Assembly (NCBI GenBank): GCA_030340625.1 | Contig: JAOPHQ010002847.1 | Span: 255,001-319,000 of the forward strand | Length of the DNA stretch: 64,000 nt | Source of the DNA: Merluccius polli | Lineage: Eukaryota; Chordata; Actinopteri; Gadiformes; Merlucciidae | Direction of reading: 5' to 3' | Shown here: in pieces, positions 1 to 12,940 of the stretch | Layout: each line of letters opens with the position of its first letter | Position numbering within the stretch: position 1 is the first letter of the stretch | Position numbers and translations under genes: made by a program | Notes under the pieces: model-generated | The model's database searches: none | Told to the model about the DNA's origin: nothing | The model's input: only the letters and a program-made list of their open reading frames with translations

Positions 1-131
1 AGCCCTGTTGCTGTTAATCTGCAAAACCACTTCAGATCCTTCTTGTTCAACTCAACCCATTTCATTTTACACTCTGTAGTCCAATCAACCAATGAACTAT
101 TTAACACTGTGCCATTCCACCCATTCACACA

Positions 132-201
<70 letters not shown>

Positions 202-2110
202 ATATTTTTGTGTGTTCATTTTTGGCAAGGAGGAGAGCAAACAAGTGATGAAAAGGCTTCCAGAGACACCAGTTAATTAGGATTAAAACATGTTGCCTAT
301 TTATTTCCTGGAATACTCATCCGGTAATGCCTGTCAGCAAGTCTCTGGCATCAACATTCAAGGCAAGATGCAAAAGAAGAAAATCGACCTTAGTCTATTT
401 TCATATTTTTGAATAAAGATTTTAATTGCTAACAGACACAACTTATATACTAAAACGGATCAGCATATGGTTTCTGAAGCAGAAAGGTACACCATTATGA
501 ACAATTTGTCCCTTATATTTTACAGGCACAATACGTTCGGCTTTGCTATAGGAAAGCATGTGTCTAAAGTATGGAATCCCAGCCTCCCTAGAGAGGAAGG
601 ATCCACCCTGTAAACCTTTATAGTGAACAATCTGCTTCCTTAAAGCTTTAAAGCTACAATTTCTCCATGGACTTTATCCATCAGGCAGGACAAACTTGAA
701 ACGTTCAGACAAACACACACACAAACACCACTGGGTGACGCATGCAATAGTGGCATGCAATCAAATTTTCATACTATTCAGCAAATGCATATAAATGAAA
801 GCATGGCAAAATACCATTCTGAATGTGGTATATAAAATTCATATAAATTATGCAGATAAATGAGAAAAAAAGCAAATGCATATAAATGAATGCCTAGTAT
901 CCATATTACCTGACAAAGCAGTTTATAAATGAAATTCCTTTTTGAATGTATTCAATTTAAACTTGCCCTGTGTGACCATATGGAGGAGGGAGGGAGGGAG
1001 GGAGGGAGGGAGGGAGGGAGGGAGGGGCGGGCTTCTGTTAACACTTCAAAAACTGTCTTCACAGCAAGAGACGCCACTTCTGAATACATTTTACTTTTTT
1101 GGAAATAAGGAAATTATAATAAGAAATGCTCAACTATTACACTGTCTTTCATGTGCCTGGTGATGTGACAAGATTGCAGAGTACCCAGATGAATTAATCA
1201 AACTAATGATATGTTATTGATGGAAAGAGATTCAGAAAGCAAAACAGCCTATGAATGGGTGAGCATGAATGGAATGGATTTGAATGGATGGATGTGCTCA
1301 GGACCAAATGGGAGCGTGGCCTCCACATGAGTAGCAGCGGGAGGAGCAACACTTTGCTTTGTTTTTCGATACCAAGACCGATCCAGTTAACATCACAGCC
1401 GTCAGCTTGGCTAGAAGCTGCAATTAACACAAAAAATATATATAAGTGAGACCGCATAACAACTAGAAAACGCATGTTTACATCTTCCACCGTCGTTTCC
1501 CTACCGCCCACTTAGAGATAGATACCTAAAGTAAATTGCTACTAAATAATTAACATGTGAGGCTTAATTTACCACAACAAGACTATGACAAAATGTGTGT
1601 GTGTGTGTGTGTGTGTCGTTTTCATCAGCGAGCACAACTTTTAATTGGATTGTAATGATGACCTAATAAACACCGCAGCAGGTTGCTGAAGAGGGGCTCG
1701 GGGCTGTATTGTGCTACATGGACCCATGCAGGTTGCAAACACGCTGTATATGTGATTTCTTTGGAGCAAGTAAGCCTACAGCAGCTCTCCCAAATGCATT
1801 TATAATCACACTGTTTCTTCAGCGAAGAATGTTATGCTGGGGGGCCCATGTAGAGATGCAAGATTTTATTCAAGGTTTATTTTCATTTTTAAAATTAGTC
1901 CAGTGTGCGGCATCTGCCTATACTACAAATAAGGCATAATGGAGAAAATACAGTAGGGTAACAGTCATCTGAAGCGTTGAGCTCCCAACTAGGCTGAAGT
2001 TCACCTGTATAGAGGACATACATTATTCATTCATTTATTTTTAATTATGTCCCTTTTGGTCCTCCACACTGCAGCTTGTCGTTGAATCGAAGCCGGATAT
2101 AGAACATACA
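1..2110. other. Intergenic, no gene recognised
   Basis: AT-rich DNA with microsatellites: (AT)n about 136-196, (GGGA)n about 983-1026, (GT)n 1594-1616. Short ORFs here translate the repeats or lack similarity I recognise. Confidence 0.6.
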
Positions 2111-2520
2111 TTGATCATAATGGCTTACACCCCTGCCCGGGCGTTGCGCTCATCACAACAGCACCGACTGGCCTCGCCCTCCTTAAACACAAGGCGATCT
2201 CAGTCGAGATCATTCGCATCTGCAGTTCCCCAATGGTGGAACAAGCTACCAGTTGCTACAAGAGCAGGGGCGTCCCTCCCTGTCTTCAAGAAGCTCTTAA
2301 AAACCCTTCTCTTCCGAGAGCACCTGAAACCATGTTGAATAATGAAGCCATGATGCTCACTTTGTTCACTGTTATTGAAGCTATGTTGATCACTCTTATG
2401 CTATTGAAGTTGAATCGCCTTTGTCTTTATTGCTCTTGATTATATTGAAACTTGATTATGTCCTCAATTGCAAGTCGCTTTGGATAAAAGCGTCTGCTAA
2501 ATGTAATGTAATGTAATAAT
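2111..2520 (+). mobile_element. 5'-truncated LINE (L2/CR1-like) 3' end
   Basis: A short reading frame gives RSFASAVPQWWNKLP followed by a phenylalanine/leucine-rich end (KKLLKTLLFREHL), the typical last residues of fish L2/Rex1-type reverse transcriptase polyproteins. The 3' end TCGCTTTGGATAAAAGCGTC and TGCTAAATGTAATGTAATG is the shared LINE/SINE tail of that clade with a short tandem repeat. Everything upstream of the RT C-terminus is missing. Confidence 0.8.
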
Positions 2521-4408
2521 CGACCTCTCAAATAAATATTTATATTTGAGTGACATAGTACATTGATAAGAAAGCATGTGTTAAGGTTATTTTATAAAAG
2601 AAAAAGCAGAGATAATGAAGCGATTGATTTTGGGGAAAGTTTCTGCTATATTGTTAGTGCCATCTTCTGGTTATTTGTCAAATTGCAGGTTAAAATCCAA
2701 AATAGATCATTGAAATCACCACACAAGGCTATCATTTCTAATTGAAGGCACTACATGTAACATTATGAATTAGTTTAGTAATATGCTACTATTTTAAAAT
2801 GTAGCCGAATTATTAATATGACTATATTACTTGTAATTATGTTATATATTAATTTTGTGTTATATATTAATATAACAAAAATATATTTTTGCTGTCCAAA
2901 ATACCCTGGAGCTTTCGTTCCAGTTTCAGTCAGTGAAGTGTAAGTCTAATGACTTTGTAATCATTCATACAATTTGTATGAATGAATAACCTACAAAGAC
3001 CAAATATATATATATATTTATATAATAGTGTGTCTATTTTTCAAGGGTAGAAGCCTTGCGACAGAATTGAAGATGAAGGATGGACTCTTTGTTATTCATT
3101 ACTGGTTTCCTTACTGAATGACTAATGAATTAAACAACAAAAATAGGTGGGTTATTTTTATCTTCAATGCTAGACTACATGTTTTATTACGATAAAATGG
3201 CTGGGTATTTGATCATTGCATTTTCAACGAAATGAGTTAGATTAGATCTCAATTACAATTAGATCTCAAAAGGTTTCTGAGCAATTGCACATAGAATAAC
3301 ATACAACACTGTTAATAACAACTGTCAACACATCATTAAAATGTAAATGTTTACAGGTTGTAATAGATATTTTGAACGGCAAAATTCAAGTAGATGAATA
3401 TTTCCTATTGTGCTTATGCTTAATGTAGACTAGCTAGTTTAAATTAAAACTAGCTAGTGGCTGTAGTGGCCAGCATAGTTAGTAGTAAAGTAGTAAAGTG
3501 AAATGGCCCTTTAGTGGAAAGCATTCACGGCATGTGTACCAAATGTTTAGCAACATTTAACAGTCTAGTGGCCACTCAATGTCCAGAGAGTTCAAAGATT
3601 ATTCTTTAACATGTTTGTACACTTTGTACCCTGTTGCACTCTGAAAAAGCTAAATAGCAGTAATAATGATAATATGCAAAAATGTATGCTTGCTGATAAT
3701 ACCATTCATCAACAAGAAGCCAGGTGCGATTCACACTACCATACACAAGAAGGAGAATCAAATGCCATTTGGATTAAAGTGTGGGAAGGAAGGCGCAACC
3801 AGAAAAGCCGAGAATCTCCACCCACGGACAAACTGTATTACACCGTATCATTCAATCCACCATGTCCCTCTGACTCAGATGCAGAAACCCAGAGTGCAGA
3901 GCAGAAGGAGGAGTCTAAAGCTGGGTTACACCAGCTGCGGGCTGTATTGTCTGGACATTGAATTTGATTTGTTGAGCAATTGATTGATTAGAATGATCAG
4001 AATGACTCCAAAGGTTATCCTTGCAGCTTATCAATGGTGGGGAGACAGACAATAGGGTTTTCTTCAATGCCATTTTGGAAGTTATCGTGGCCCTAAACGA
4101 CCTTCTGGTGCAAACCGAGGTACCTGACTGGATCCAGAACGGAAGGAGCGAGCGTGTGGAATGTGGATGTTAGAACAAGGACACTCTACGGTTGAGATGA
4201 GATGGAGGTCTTATATAAAATCCCTCAGCTCCTCCTTGGGCCAAACCTCAGTAAGCACACCCATGCTGTGATCCGGAAAATCTGTCAAAAGAGATTCTGT
4301 GAGAACAGGAGACCTCTTGGTCAGCACCACACAATCCTGGTACACAGAGCAGAGACTGCTGGAGTGCTACACATTATACCGTAAAGGTCAGAACCACAAA
4401 GAGTAAGC
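2521..4408. other. Intergenic, no gene recognised
   Basis: Low-complexity AT-rich sequence. Two overlapping ORFs near 3611-3983 have no recognisable motif and compete in two frames, so neither is called. Confidence 0.55.
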
Positions 4409-5078
4409 TAGCCTCGTGAGACCATCTTGATCTTGCGAGATCAATCTGATCCAAAATTTTAAAAGAAATGACAGGACCAATCAGTGCTTGGGGGAGGGAG
4501 TTTTAGTTCATGACGAACAAGGAGCACTGCAGATTAAAACAAATATACATGAAGTGCCAGAGGACAGTGTAGCAATCAAAACAGTTTTTCCGAAATAGAG
4601 TGAATAACAATGTTAAAATATGAACAGACATTTCCATTGAAGGCTTTTCTCAGAGGAGAATATGTTTTTGCTTTATTTCCAACTGGATTCGATTTTTTAA
4701 ACAACGTAAGGTGGTGCCCATATTTGGAAATCAATTGCTCAAGGGCGTATCTCTGGTTTTAGCTGTGGAGAGGATGATGTGAGAGCAAGAAGTGCACGAG
4801 ACATGCACAAGAAATGTTAGCACAAATATTGTAGGCTTCTAGAGATGATCCTGAAAACTGTTTTTTACCAACCACCACAGCCTATAGTTGTGCCTTCATA
4901 CCAATTAGGGATGAGCGAGTACAGCATTATCTGTATCTGTATCTGTTAACCATATGAATTATCTGTATCTGTAGCTGTACTCGGAGTGGGCGGGGCCTAA
5001 CCAGGAAGTGGGCGGGATTTAACCCGGAAATGGGTCGGGTTGTCTTGAAATGAGCGAGGTTTTAACCGGTATGTTATT

Positions 5079-6206
5079 TTAAAGGAGCTATATGTAGGAT
5101 TGCGTCCTCTCTGGCCAAAACTGTTATTGCAACCAGGTTGTAAATACTGTACAGCGTGGTACTCCCTCCCCCTCCCCCCCCAGAGTAGCGGTTGCCAGAT
5201 TCCCCGTTCCCGGATTACTCAACACAACACTGCGTCTACTAGAAGGAGCAACCATGACAAGTGTTTTACATACTGTTCTTTGCTTTTATTTAGGTAAAGA
5301 ACATAGAATTGCCTCTGTGTATGAAGTGTGCTATACAAATACACTTGCCTTGCATAGATCCCTGATAATATTGACCAACTGCATCACCGTCACCGGGGCT
5401 TCATAGTAATGTGTCCGAATAGAGCAGCCCTCTCGGACACACACACATGCTGTAACCGCTGTTTTATTAGCATCCACACTCCCACACCGTCACCGGGGCT
5501 TCATAGTAATGTGTCCGAATAGAGCAGCCCTGTCGGACACACACGCCAGCTCTGACCGCTGTTTTATTATCATCCACACTGCAGTCGGTGTGCAGTAAAT
5601 GGCACCTCAATGGTGTGAAATCCTTACATACAGTCATTGAGCAAATGATACTGACTTCGTGAAAACGCCCATGAGGCAACGACGCAATGATTCGCTTCAA
5701 ACATGTTTTTCTAGCAAAAACTGAATAATGGCGATAAGCCAAATATAATTCTAAAGATATACTGCAATAGTTCACTCCAGTGGAAACATGGACCATTTTC
5801 ATTACCCAACTAAAATATATTTGGTAGGCTAATAGTGCAATGTAAACATGTTCACGAATGCATTTAGTAACGTCAGACATTTCTGACCCGAAACATTTGT
5901 AGCTGCAGCCTTCCTTATACAGTAAATGGCTGCAGCTCAGCCTATCTGGCAACCCGGATGGCGACACAGTACTGACTTCGCGATTGGACGCTAGGCAGAA
6001 GGTGGCGCAACAGACCAAAACACAAAATGAAAACAAAACAGTTTTCCTGGTACAGAAATATTGCGTTTGAAATTAAATATTCTGGCTGGACTACTATTAT
6101 GTCTGACATAAATACTTGAAATTAACATGATTCCTCAATGTCTATTGACATATTAGGGTCATTTTATGATTACTTTGAGTACATTTCTTACATATAGCTC
6201 CTTTAA
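5079..6206. mobile_element. TTAA-flanked DNA element, copy 1
   Basis: 1128 bp including TTAA at both ends. Terminal inverted repeats AGGAGCTATATGTA at the left and TACATATAGCTCCT at the right. It carries two ~100-bp internal units (from 5385 and 5485) against four in copy 2. It is inserted in an older hAT-type element (4906-6909). A 189-codon minus-strand ORF crosses it but is judged non-coding. Confidence 0.85.
5385..5580. repeat. Two-unit 100-bp internal tandem repeat of the TTAA element
   Basis: Units begin CACCGTCACCGGGGCTTCAT and include GTGTCCGAATAGAGCAGCCC and CGCTGTTTTATTA. The same unit is present about four times at 31937-32252 plus 37056-37140. Confidence 0.85.
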
Positions 6207-6957
6207 GCATGCAATTGATATGGGTTGATCAGAAATTGTTATTTATTGCTGATTAGAAAACTATTTACAGGTCAGCATCAGCATTGAAAAAAAAAAAAAA
6301 AAACTCCGACGACCGGCAGGGAGAGGGAGAGAGAGAGAGTGTGTGTGTGTGTGTGTGCATGTGTAGCTTGATTTCCAATATTTATACCACTACTAGCTTT
6401 ATTTGTTCACGAAATACAGCAAGAAAGTGTCGGACACCGTGCGTGAAGTAAAAACAAAATGGTTAGAGCCAGGCAGCCAGATGACGGTTAAAAAAAGAAA
6501 AAGAAAAAAAAATCTCCGACAGGCAGAGACGGCACCACGTCTGAACGAACCCACGTTTACCAGAACTCTACTGGTTCATAAGTAAGTACCAACCTAAGTA
6601 ATAACAAACCTGAAGCTGAAGAAACCCTGAACATTAACGGAAAATGACCCGCGAACCTGAGTGACTGAGGGAGAGACAGAGAGCTGTTCCATGTGTGAGT
6701 GATCAGAGCGGGACACAACACATCTGCATTGTGTAGGGGAGGGGCGCTGTAGCCTATCACAAACGCTGACACAGTCAGCTACCCAATGAGGATTTTCATT
6801 CATCGGAGCACAGATATTGACTCGTATTACTCGTATAATACTCGTACTCGGCAAAAGTGCTTTATCCGTACCGGATACTCGTTTCAGCCGAGTATCCGGC
6901 TCAACTCTAATACCAATTACTACTTATTTGCTTTATATACAACAGTATATATGGTTA

Positions 6958-7170
6958 CGGTTAGGTGTTACGGTTAGGGTTTCCAATTAGGGTTAGGGTT
7001 TCATAAGAGGGTTAGGGTTTCATATTTTAGGGTTGGGGTTTCCAATTAGGGTTAGAGTTAGGGTTTCCAATTTGGGTTAGGGTTTCCAATTAGTGTTAGG
7101 GTTTCATATTAGGGCTTAGGGTTTCCAATTAAGGTTAGGGTTTCATATTAGGGTTAGGTTATTGGATAAA
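6958..7170. repeat. Degenerate interstitial telomere-like repeat block
   Basis: Many copies of GGTTAGGGTTTC and relatives, arranged as alternating GGTTAGGGTTTCCAATTA and GGTTAGGGTTTCATATTA units of about 18 bp, i.e. TTAGGG-related motifs within a longer unit. More scattered copies occur around 7490-7580. Vertebrate telomeric hexamers are not in perfect register, so this may be a local minisatellite rather than a relocated telomere. Confidence 0.6.
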
Positions 7171-7589
7171 AACTGATTCCGGTAGGGTTAGGGGTCATCT
7201 TGGTATAATCAAGATGAGCCCTTCTTGAATAACTTTTGTTCTGATGGTCGTAGAGACTTTTTAGTTGGCTCCGTCCCCACTAATTCGGGAGCCAGTTCCA
7301 ATGGAACCAAACGCGGTAACCCTAACCCCAAAAACCATCATACAGCAGTCTCCAAAAACCATCAGACGGACATTGGTTACGAGTCTTTCTGACCTTCAGA
7401 AAAAAAGTTATTAAAGAAAAACTAACTACCACTCACCCTAATGGTAAACTACACAACATTGATTGGGTTTGGTTGCAGGTTCTAAGGTTTGGTATTAGGG
7501 TTACGGTTTCCAATTGGGGTTAGATTTTAGGGTTTGGTTTATGGTTCTAGGGTTTGCTTTTAGGATTAGGGTTTGAGTGGGACATCTAA

Positions 7590-7712
7590 AGTGTCGAAAT
7601 GTAGATGTCTAATAGCTGTCCAAAAAACGTTGAAATATAGACATCTAATAAATGTCTAAAAAACAGAAATATAGACACTTAAAAGACGTCTAAAAAGCAT
7701 TGAAATATAGAC
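7590..7712. repeat. Tandem ATAGAC/GTCTAA repeats
   Basis: About three units of ~45-50 bp containing GAAATATAGACATCTAATA and GTCTAAAAA, just downstream of the telomere-like block. Confidence 0.5.
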
Positions 7713-8211
7713 TTTCAGAGGAAGCTGTTGATTGGACGGTTCATTGCAGATCAGATGATGGGAGAGATTGCCGATTTGGCAGACCCGTCGTTTCTCTTTG
7801 TAAGAGGACAGAGATGATTTTGTTAATTTGAACACTATGTCTCTATAAATCCATTTTCAGTTTGATTGCAATGGACAATTTACTGGTTTCAGGACATCGG
7901 TGGGGGCATTTCCCTGGCGTCCCTACTAAAATACGCCTATGTAATTGCTGCCCAGCCGAGGCCAGACTGATATTCATTGCGTAATGCAAACTTGGATATG
8001 TGGATGGTCTCACAAGGCTACGCCCCTTAGAGCCTTGCCATTTTCTAAATAATTCTATTTTTGGAGGTTCAGATTTTCATTTGGCTGTCTGTGAAATCAT
8101 TTTGGTGTCTGCCAAATAATTTTCCATGTAGAAATAATTCCCCCCAGATGTGGAAAGCGTACAAAACAAATCTACTTCAGTAGAAGTACTTTTACTTTGA
8201 GGACATTTTAC

Positions 8212-9127
8212 TTAAAAGTCCTGTAGACAACATATCAATATGAAGTAAATGTTGATTGCACAGTATAATGGCTACAGAATAATGACACCATTGACCATTA
8301 GCGTTTAGATTGGTTCCCTTAGCTTCCCTATAAGCCTCGCTTTCACTATGCAGCTTTGTCTGCTACTGGGTACGATCTCCTGGGAAAAATGAAGGCTCAC
8401 TTTACTGCACAAAGAAAACTCGTCAACCATTGCAAGTGTGCAACCAAACCAGGAGGAATAGCCCTTTTGTTTACCCGGTAGCTATCTGTAGCTATCCCCA
8501 TTAGCTATCCCCAGTAGGGGAAATGGCGGACGGTGGAACAACCGAAGTAAAGCCAATCTGATGACACTACTTATATCTGCGTACGCTACGTTTTTGCATT
8601 GAGTATACTACCTGAATAAACCTCATGTCGTGACTCGCCAGGCGATCCAGTCAGGCTACCAACCCAGCTTTTCTCAACACGTACTGAAGAATTTGTATCT
8701 GCTTTCATGTCTCCATTATTGACTAAATGAATGAATAAACTCACGGTTTTCCTCCTAATGTTTTCTTCTACTCCCCCCTCCACCCCGACGCCAACCCCTG
8801 CTTCGAATACTTCTTTGTGCGAAGCAATACTCAAACTATGATATTACTATGCAATGCACATCAGTAAAATAGCTTTTGCCTGTTCCTAAATAAAATTATG
8901 CCAATTTCACTTAACCTCCTCAGTAAACATGCTTCTTTCTTTCTTATTTCCAAAGTGTTGATGGCTTCTTTTGCGGAAATTTCCAAACAAATGCGTGTCT
9001 TGTGTTGTTAGTGGTTGCTAGGCTCTGAGGAAACGGAAAGCGATCCGGTTTGTCTTTGCAACAGCGGCGCAAAAATAATACCACTTTCAAACGCTAGGGT
9101 GGGAAAAGTTGTCTACAGCCCCTTTAT
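8212..9127. mobile_element. MITE nested in the 8.1-10.1 kb element
   Basis: Left end TTAAAAGTCCTGTAGACAAC and right end GTTGTCTACAGCCCCTTTA form inverted repeats of about 19 bases. About 0.9 kb, with no transposase-like ORF; the host element's sequence resumes on both sides. Confidence 0.6.
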
Positions 9128-9469
9128 GTAGAAGTAAAATTACTTGAGTAAAAGTAAAAAGTAGCTAATTTAAAATGTACTTACTTTATTTTAGGCTATA
9201 TCATCTCTTTCATTCAATAAAAACAAATTAAAAAATATATAACGCTCAAACTAGGTTCTTTTTTTGTATTAATCCTCAACTTCAACCAAATCCGATGGGG
9301 CATTTGGAAGTATTTTCCAACTCATCCGTCTCCATCTCTTTTGTGATTAAACGGCAACGTATTTTAGTTGCTATCTGACTGTCGTTCACCTGGTGCTGCA
9401 GTTAGCCAGGGTCAATAGATTGGACTCTATGCTGCAGTTAGCCAGGGATAACTAATTTTAGTCTGTAAC

Positions 9470-9966
9470 CAGAGCTGCCCCACCCAATAAGCCAACTAAG
9501 CGGCTGCTTAGGGCCCCGCAGCCACCAGGGGGCCCCAAACTCATGCATCGTTTGCTGAATTGACTTGTATTTAAGTTGTTTTGCACTTTACATGGGTAGT
9601 TATTCATACTGTGCCCAGTTATTATTGGTATATACTGTAGATGATAATGTAAAAAATGAAAACATAAAATCAAACTAGAATCTTTTATCTTTCTGCTACA
9701 CCAAGAGTAGATGTTTTAATACTGCAGGTTTGGAGCTGCCTAGTGGACAAACAGTTAATGGCGTTTACATTTTTTTAACACTAAGCATTCAGACAAAAAC
9801 AAAGTAGAAGTAAAAATGGCAAGTGCATTCATTCAGCTTTACTTTGAGTGTTTCAGTGAGTGTTTCTAATGTGTTTGTAATGGCAGACACATTTGCAAGC
9901 GCACAAAAAAATGTTGTGGGCGCCCAGACCAAATTTTGGGCCCTCAAAGATCTAGGGCCAGCTCTG
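9470..9966. mobile_element. Small hAT-type element nested in the 8.1-10.1 kb element
   Basis: Ends CAGAGCTGCCC and (right) GGGCCAGCTCTG are inverted repeats. Flanks TCTGTAAC and CCTGTAAC match at 7 of 8 positions. The interior begins with the GGCGGCTGCTTAGGGCCCC-like block common in fish hAT non-autonomous elements. Confidence 0.7.
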
Positions 9967-10157
9967 CCTGTAACGGAAGCGTTTTAAAATGTGATGTGTG
10001 AAATGTTTAAAGTGCTAAGTAAATTACTTCAAACTAAATATACCTACTTAAGCACAGTAAAATGACAAAAAAATTCAAAACAAAAAAGCAAAAAAAGTTA
10101 CTCAATTGCAGTAACGAGAGTAATTGTAATTTGTTACTTTCCACCTCTGATTCCCTA

Positions 10158-11176
10158 CGAATTAAGGGTGTGCTTCACTTCGTATCGGAACCAGCCGAAG
10201 CCAGTGATACATAAAATGTGTCAAATTCTCTTGATCACATTGTAATTGTGTATTTTAACGAACATGTATATGGAAATATACACAACAGCTCGAGATTGCT
10301 GCATAACTGGGTACATAACCGCTAATAGTACATAACTCATCGACATAATTATAGGTTGTTTGGTCTGGAAACAAAAATGAAAATGTATGTTGTTTGCCTT
10401 GAAACGTAACATGCAACCTGGAAATTAGGTCATTTTGATGGTGTATCAGGTTGCGTCATTAAACCTGTAAGCCAAAGTGTATGTAAAGGTAAATTAATAA
10501 TTAAAAAAACTTGTTTGTTTCTTATATCTTTTTTTGCAATCAACTCAACTTTATAAATGTTTTCCATTTGATTATTAAAGATAGGTTACCTACCCTTTCC
10601 TTTTTATTAACACTGTACATGAGGAATATTAGTATAGGAATAGTATAGGAATAGAGTATTGAATACAAGGAGCTCTTTGGAAGGTTTTCTCTGCTCTCTC
10701 CATACTGAGCAGCACATTTATGAAATACAGTATAATATCAAGCCCAACCTTTCTACAGGTGTTGTTTGTGTGGACTATGGGCAAGGTGAAAGCAGTGCCA
10801 AGGCTCTGGGCCTTGTCTGACTGCTAACAGCAATAAACAGTTACCAGAGGTTAAGATACCCCTCGTTTCGACTCAGTGCTGTCAGACTCAGTCGACTTGT
10901 TGCCTGGGGCCAAAGGGAAGACACGGTCCTCCATGCTGTATGGTTCATATAAATGTTCCTTTTAGGGCTGTTTGCTGCAGTACCACCACTATGGTTCAGT
11001 GACTTATGGACAGGCTGTGACTTGGGTAATATTCTGGGTTTTGGCACCTAGTCCTAGAATCTGTATGAGGAAGCTCTGAATGAAGCAAACTGGGAAATGG
11101 GAAAGTATTTGGGTTACTACTAGTGTGGGGGTTCCTGTTGTTAACAACACAACAGGAACATGATCTGGTTGTGGTC
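10158..11176. other. Intergenic, no gene recognised
   Basis: No repeat boundary, splice-supported exon or recognisable ORF could be identified here. Confidence 0.5.
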
Positions 11177-11410
11177 AAGTAAATGGTAAATGGACTGCAT
11201 TTATATTGCGCTTTTCAGACCTGTGGCCACTCAAAGCACTTTACAATTATACACACATACCATTCAACCATGCAAAGCAACAGAAGGTGTCTTGCTCAGG
11301 GACACCTCGACACTCAGCTAGGAGGAGCGGGGGTAGAACCAGCAACCTTCAGCACCTGCTCTACCTCCTTAGCCACTGCCGCCACCAGGCGGGTCACTTT
11401 GATCGATTCA
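11177..11410. repeat. Dispersed fish repeat of the GGTAAATGGACTGCATTTAT family
   Basis: Starts GTAAATGGTAAATGGACTGC, has CACTCAAAGCACTTTACA, and ends with a TCTTGCTCAGGGACACCTCGACAC...CTCCTTAGCCACTGCCGCC section. This matches from memory a dispersed repeat seen throughout teleost genomes. The ORFs across it are by-products. Confidence 0.65.
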
Positions 11411-11961
11411 GTTGCTCTGTACTGTAAAGTGCGAAACAGTTGTACACAACAGCCAGATAGCCACATCAAACTAGACTGAATGTATATTACTTACTTCAAA
11501 TTGTGTTGCAGTATGTAGGTGTATTCATGTATGTCCAATGTTACACCATATTCCTGGTGTGACAAATGTTAATATTATTAATAGCATTAAAAGTCCAAAT
11601 AAACTCCAAACAAATTGGGTCCTAAGATAAACCATATAGTAAAGTAATAGTAATAGTAAAGAGTATACCAATGAATTAGCAGATTACACATGTTACATTT
11701 TTCTTTAGAAGAGCCTAATCGTGGCTCAGAATAACAGATGTAATAACACCATGTGTGTTATCTCCACTAGTCCGCTACCCGGGTCTGGTCCATAAAAGGA
11801 GCAGACCCATGATTAGTGTTATGAGCGACACCAGTGTTGATCCTACGATGACGCCTCGGTGAAAAGGGTCCACTGCAGCAATGACTGCGGTGAGCCACAA
11901 GATGGCAGTGTTATAATATGTTATAAGGTAATGCTTAAATACAGCGAGTGACCATCTGTAC

Positions 11962-12074
11962 ATTTACAAACAAAGCATCAATTGAATATTTTTAGTAATT
12001 GAATATAATAATTTAGTAATTTACCATTCAATTACTAAAATTATTAAATTGATGCTTTGTTTGTTAATGTAAAT
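11962..12074. repeat. Small palindromic MITE-like sequence
   Basis: ATTTACAAACAAAGCATCAATT at the left is mirrored by AATTGATGCTTTGTTTGTTA at the right (one 6-base gap in the arm) around an AT-rich centre that is itself partly self-complementary (TTAGTAATT copies). Confidence 0.65.
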
Positions 12075-12940
12075 ATGGTAAATAGTAATTTCAATATAAT
12101 AAATACAGTGCAAAACTAAATGGCATCTTTAACTTTATGAAGAGAATATGCAGCAATTCATTTTTTGCCACTTCATGCAATTTATTTTTCGATATGTCAT
12201 GGGGCGTTTTCTGTGTGATCTAAGCTCTGTGTCTTTGTACAGGTTGACATCATAATAGCCCTCTATCTCATAAACTCTCTAAAGAAAATGTATCACTGTG
12301 AAAATGTAAAAGAAACACCGTAAACCTCATGAGGTTTTATCTCTGTATCCCTTGCAAAGCTATACTCATAAGATAGCTTATCGTCAGACGTGTGAGTCAT
12401 TCAGTTGTGTTTTATTTAAAGGTCATTATAGATTGTTTGTATTCATAATAGATTGTGTTTGTAATGTATTTTTCTTTCGGTCCTTACCTGCCAATGTCTT
12501 TACCTTTACTTTCCAAACCATACTCACAAAAAACTAATTCCAGCCCAACAACCTTTTTAAACCTTGTGAATGTCTCACAACCTAATCAAACATACATAAC
12601 ATCTCTTCAATGGCTCTCCTCACAGCCATTGTAGGCTACTGTAATGGTTATTGTACCACACTGTGTGGGAGAGCTTTATAACAATACCCATTGGACAACG
12701 TCGGATGCTTTGTAAGCATCGACAAAACAAAACAGACAAAACAAACAAACTTTACCAACCTTTATTTTGCGGTTCCCTGATACTTCTGTTGCGATTGGGT
12801 TGCTGTTGTTCATACTTGCATCTGGCAGTCATGCTGCTGAAACACACAGAGCCAAAGGAGGCGTTGAAGCCATTCACACGTGGTAATAACCACGTCCAAG
12901 TTGAGGCGTGTGTTTCAATGGCTGCTGACATGATTGAGTT

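Larger units (their letters stand above)
4906..6909. mobile_element. Non-autonomous hAT-type element, split by TTAA copy 1
   Basis: Ends TAGGGATGAGC at the left and GCTCAACTCTA at the right (reverse complement TAGAGTTGAGC) are inverted repeats. ATACCAAT is duplicated on both sides (4898-4905 and 6910-6917): a perfect 8-bp hAT target duplication. Net length without the nested element is roughly 880 bp. Inside are degenerate GTATC/TACTCG repeats. No transposase is seen. Confidence 0.82.
4409..8020. mobile_element. TA-flanked MITE, outer shell of a three-level nest
   Basis: Left end GCCTCGTGAGACCATC at 4411 and right end GATGGTCTCACAAGGC at 8003-8018 are near-perfect inverted repeats, each flanked by TA (4409-4410, 8019-8020). 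Between them lie the hAT-type element, TTAA copy 1, a telomere-like block and unclassified DNA, so the present length is far above a MITE's and reflects later insertions. Confidence 0.65.
8145..10149. mobile_element. Non-autonomous hAT-type element carrying two nested elements
   Basis: Ends CAGATGTGGAAAG at the left and CTTTCCACCTCTG at the right are inverted repeats differing at one base. Flanking octamers ATTCCCCC and ATTCCCTA match at 6 of 8 positions. The body has the AGTAGAAGTACTTTTACTT motif common in fish repeats. Nested inside are 8212-9127 and 9470-9966. Confidence 0.7.

Noticed and set aside
3611..3983. Two overlapping plus-strand ORFs of 116 and 105 codons
   Set aside because: They read the same DNA in two frames with no similarity or splice context to favour either.
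5467..6036. 189-codon minus-strand ORF, conserved as a 192-codon ORF at 37019-37597
   Set aside because: Both lie in copies of the same TTAA element. The visible coding differences between the copies (R/K, F/V, N/S, I/V) are all amino-acid changing with no silent ones, so there is no sign of purifying selection. No recognisable domain.
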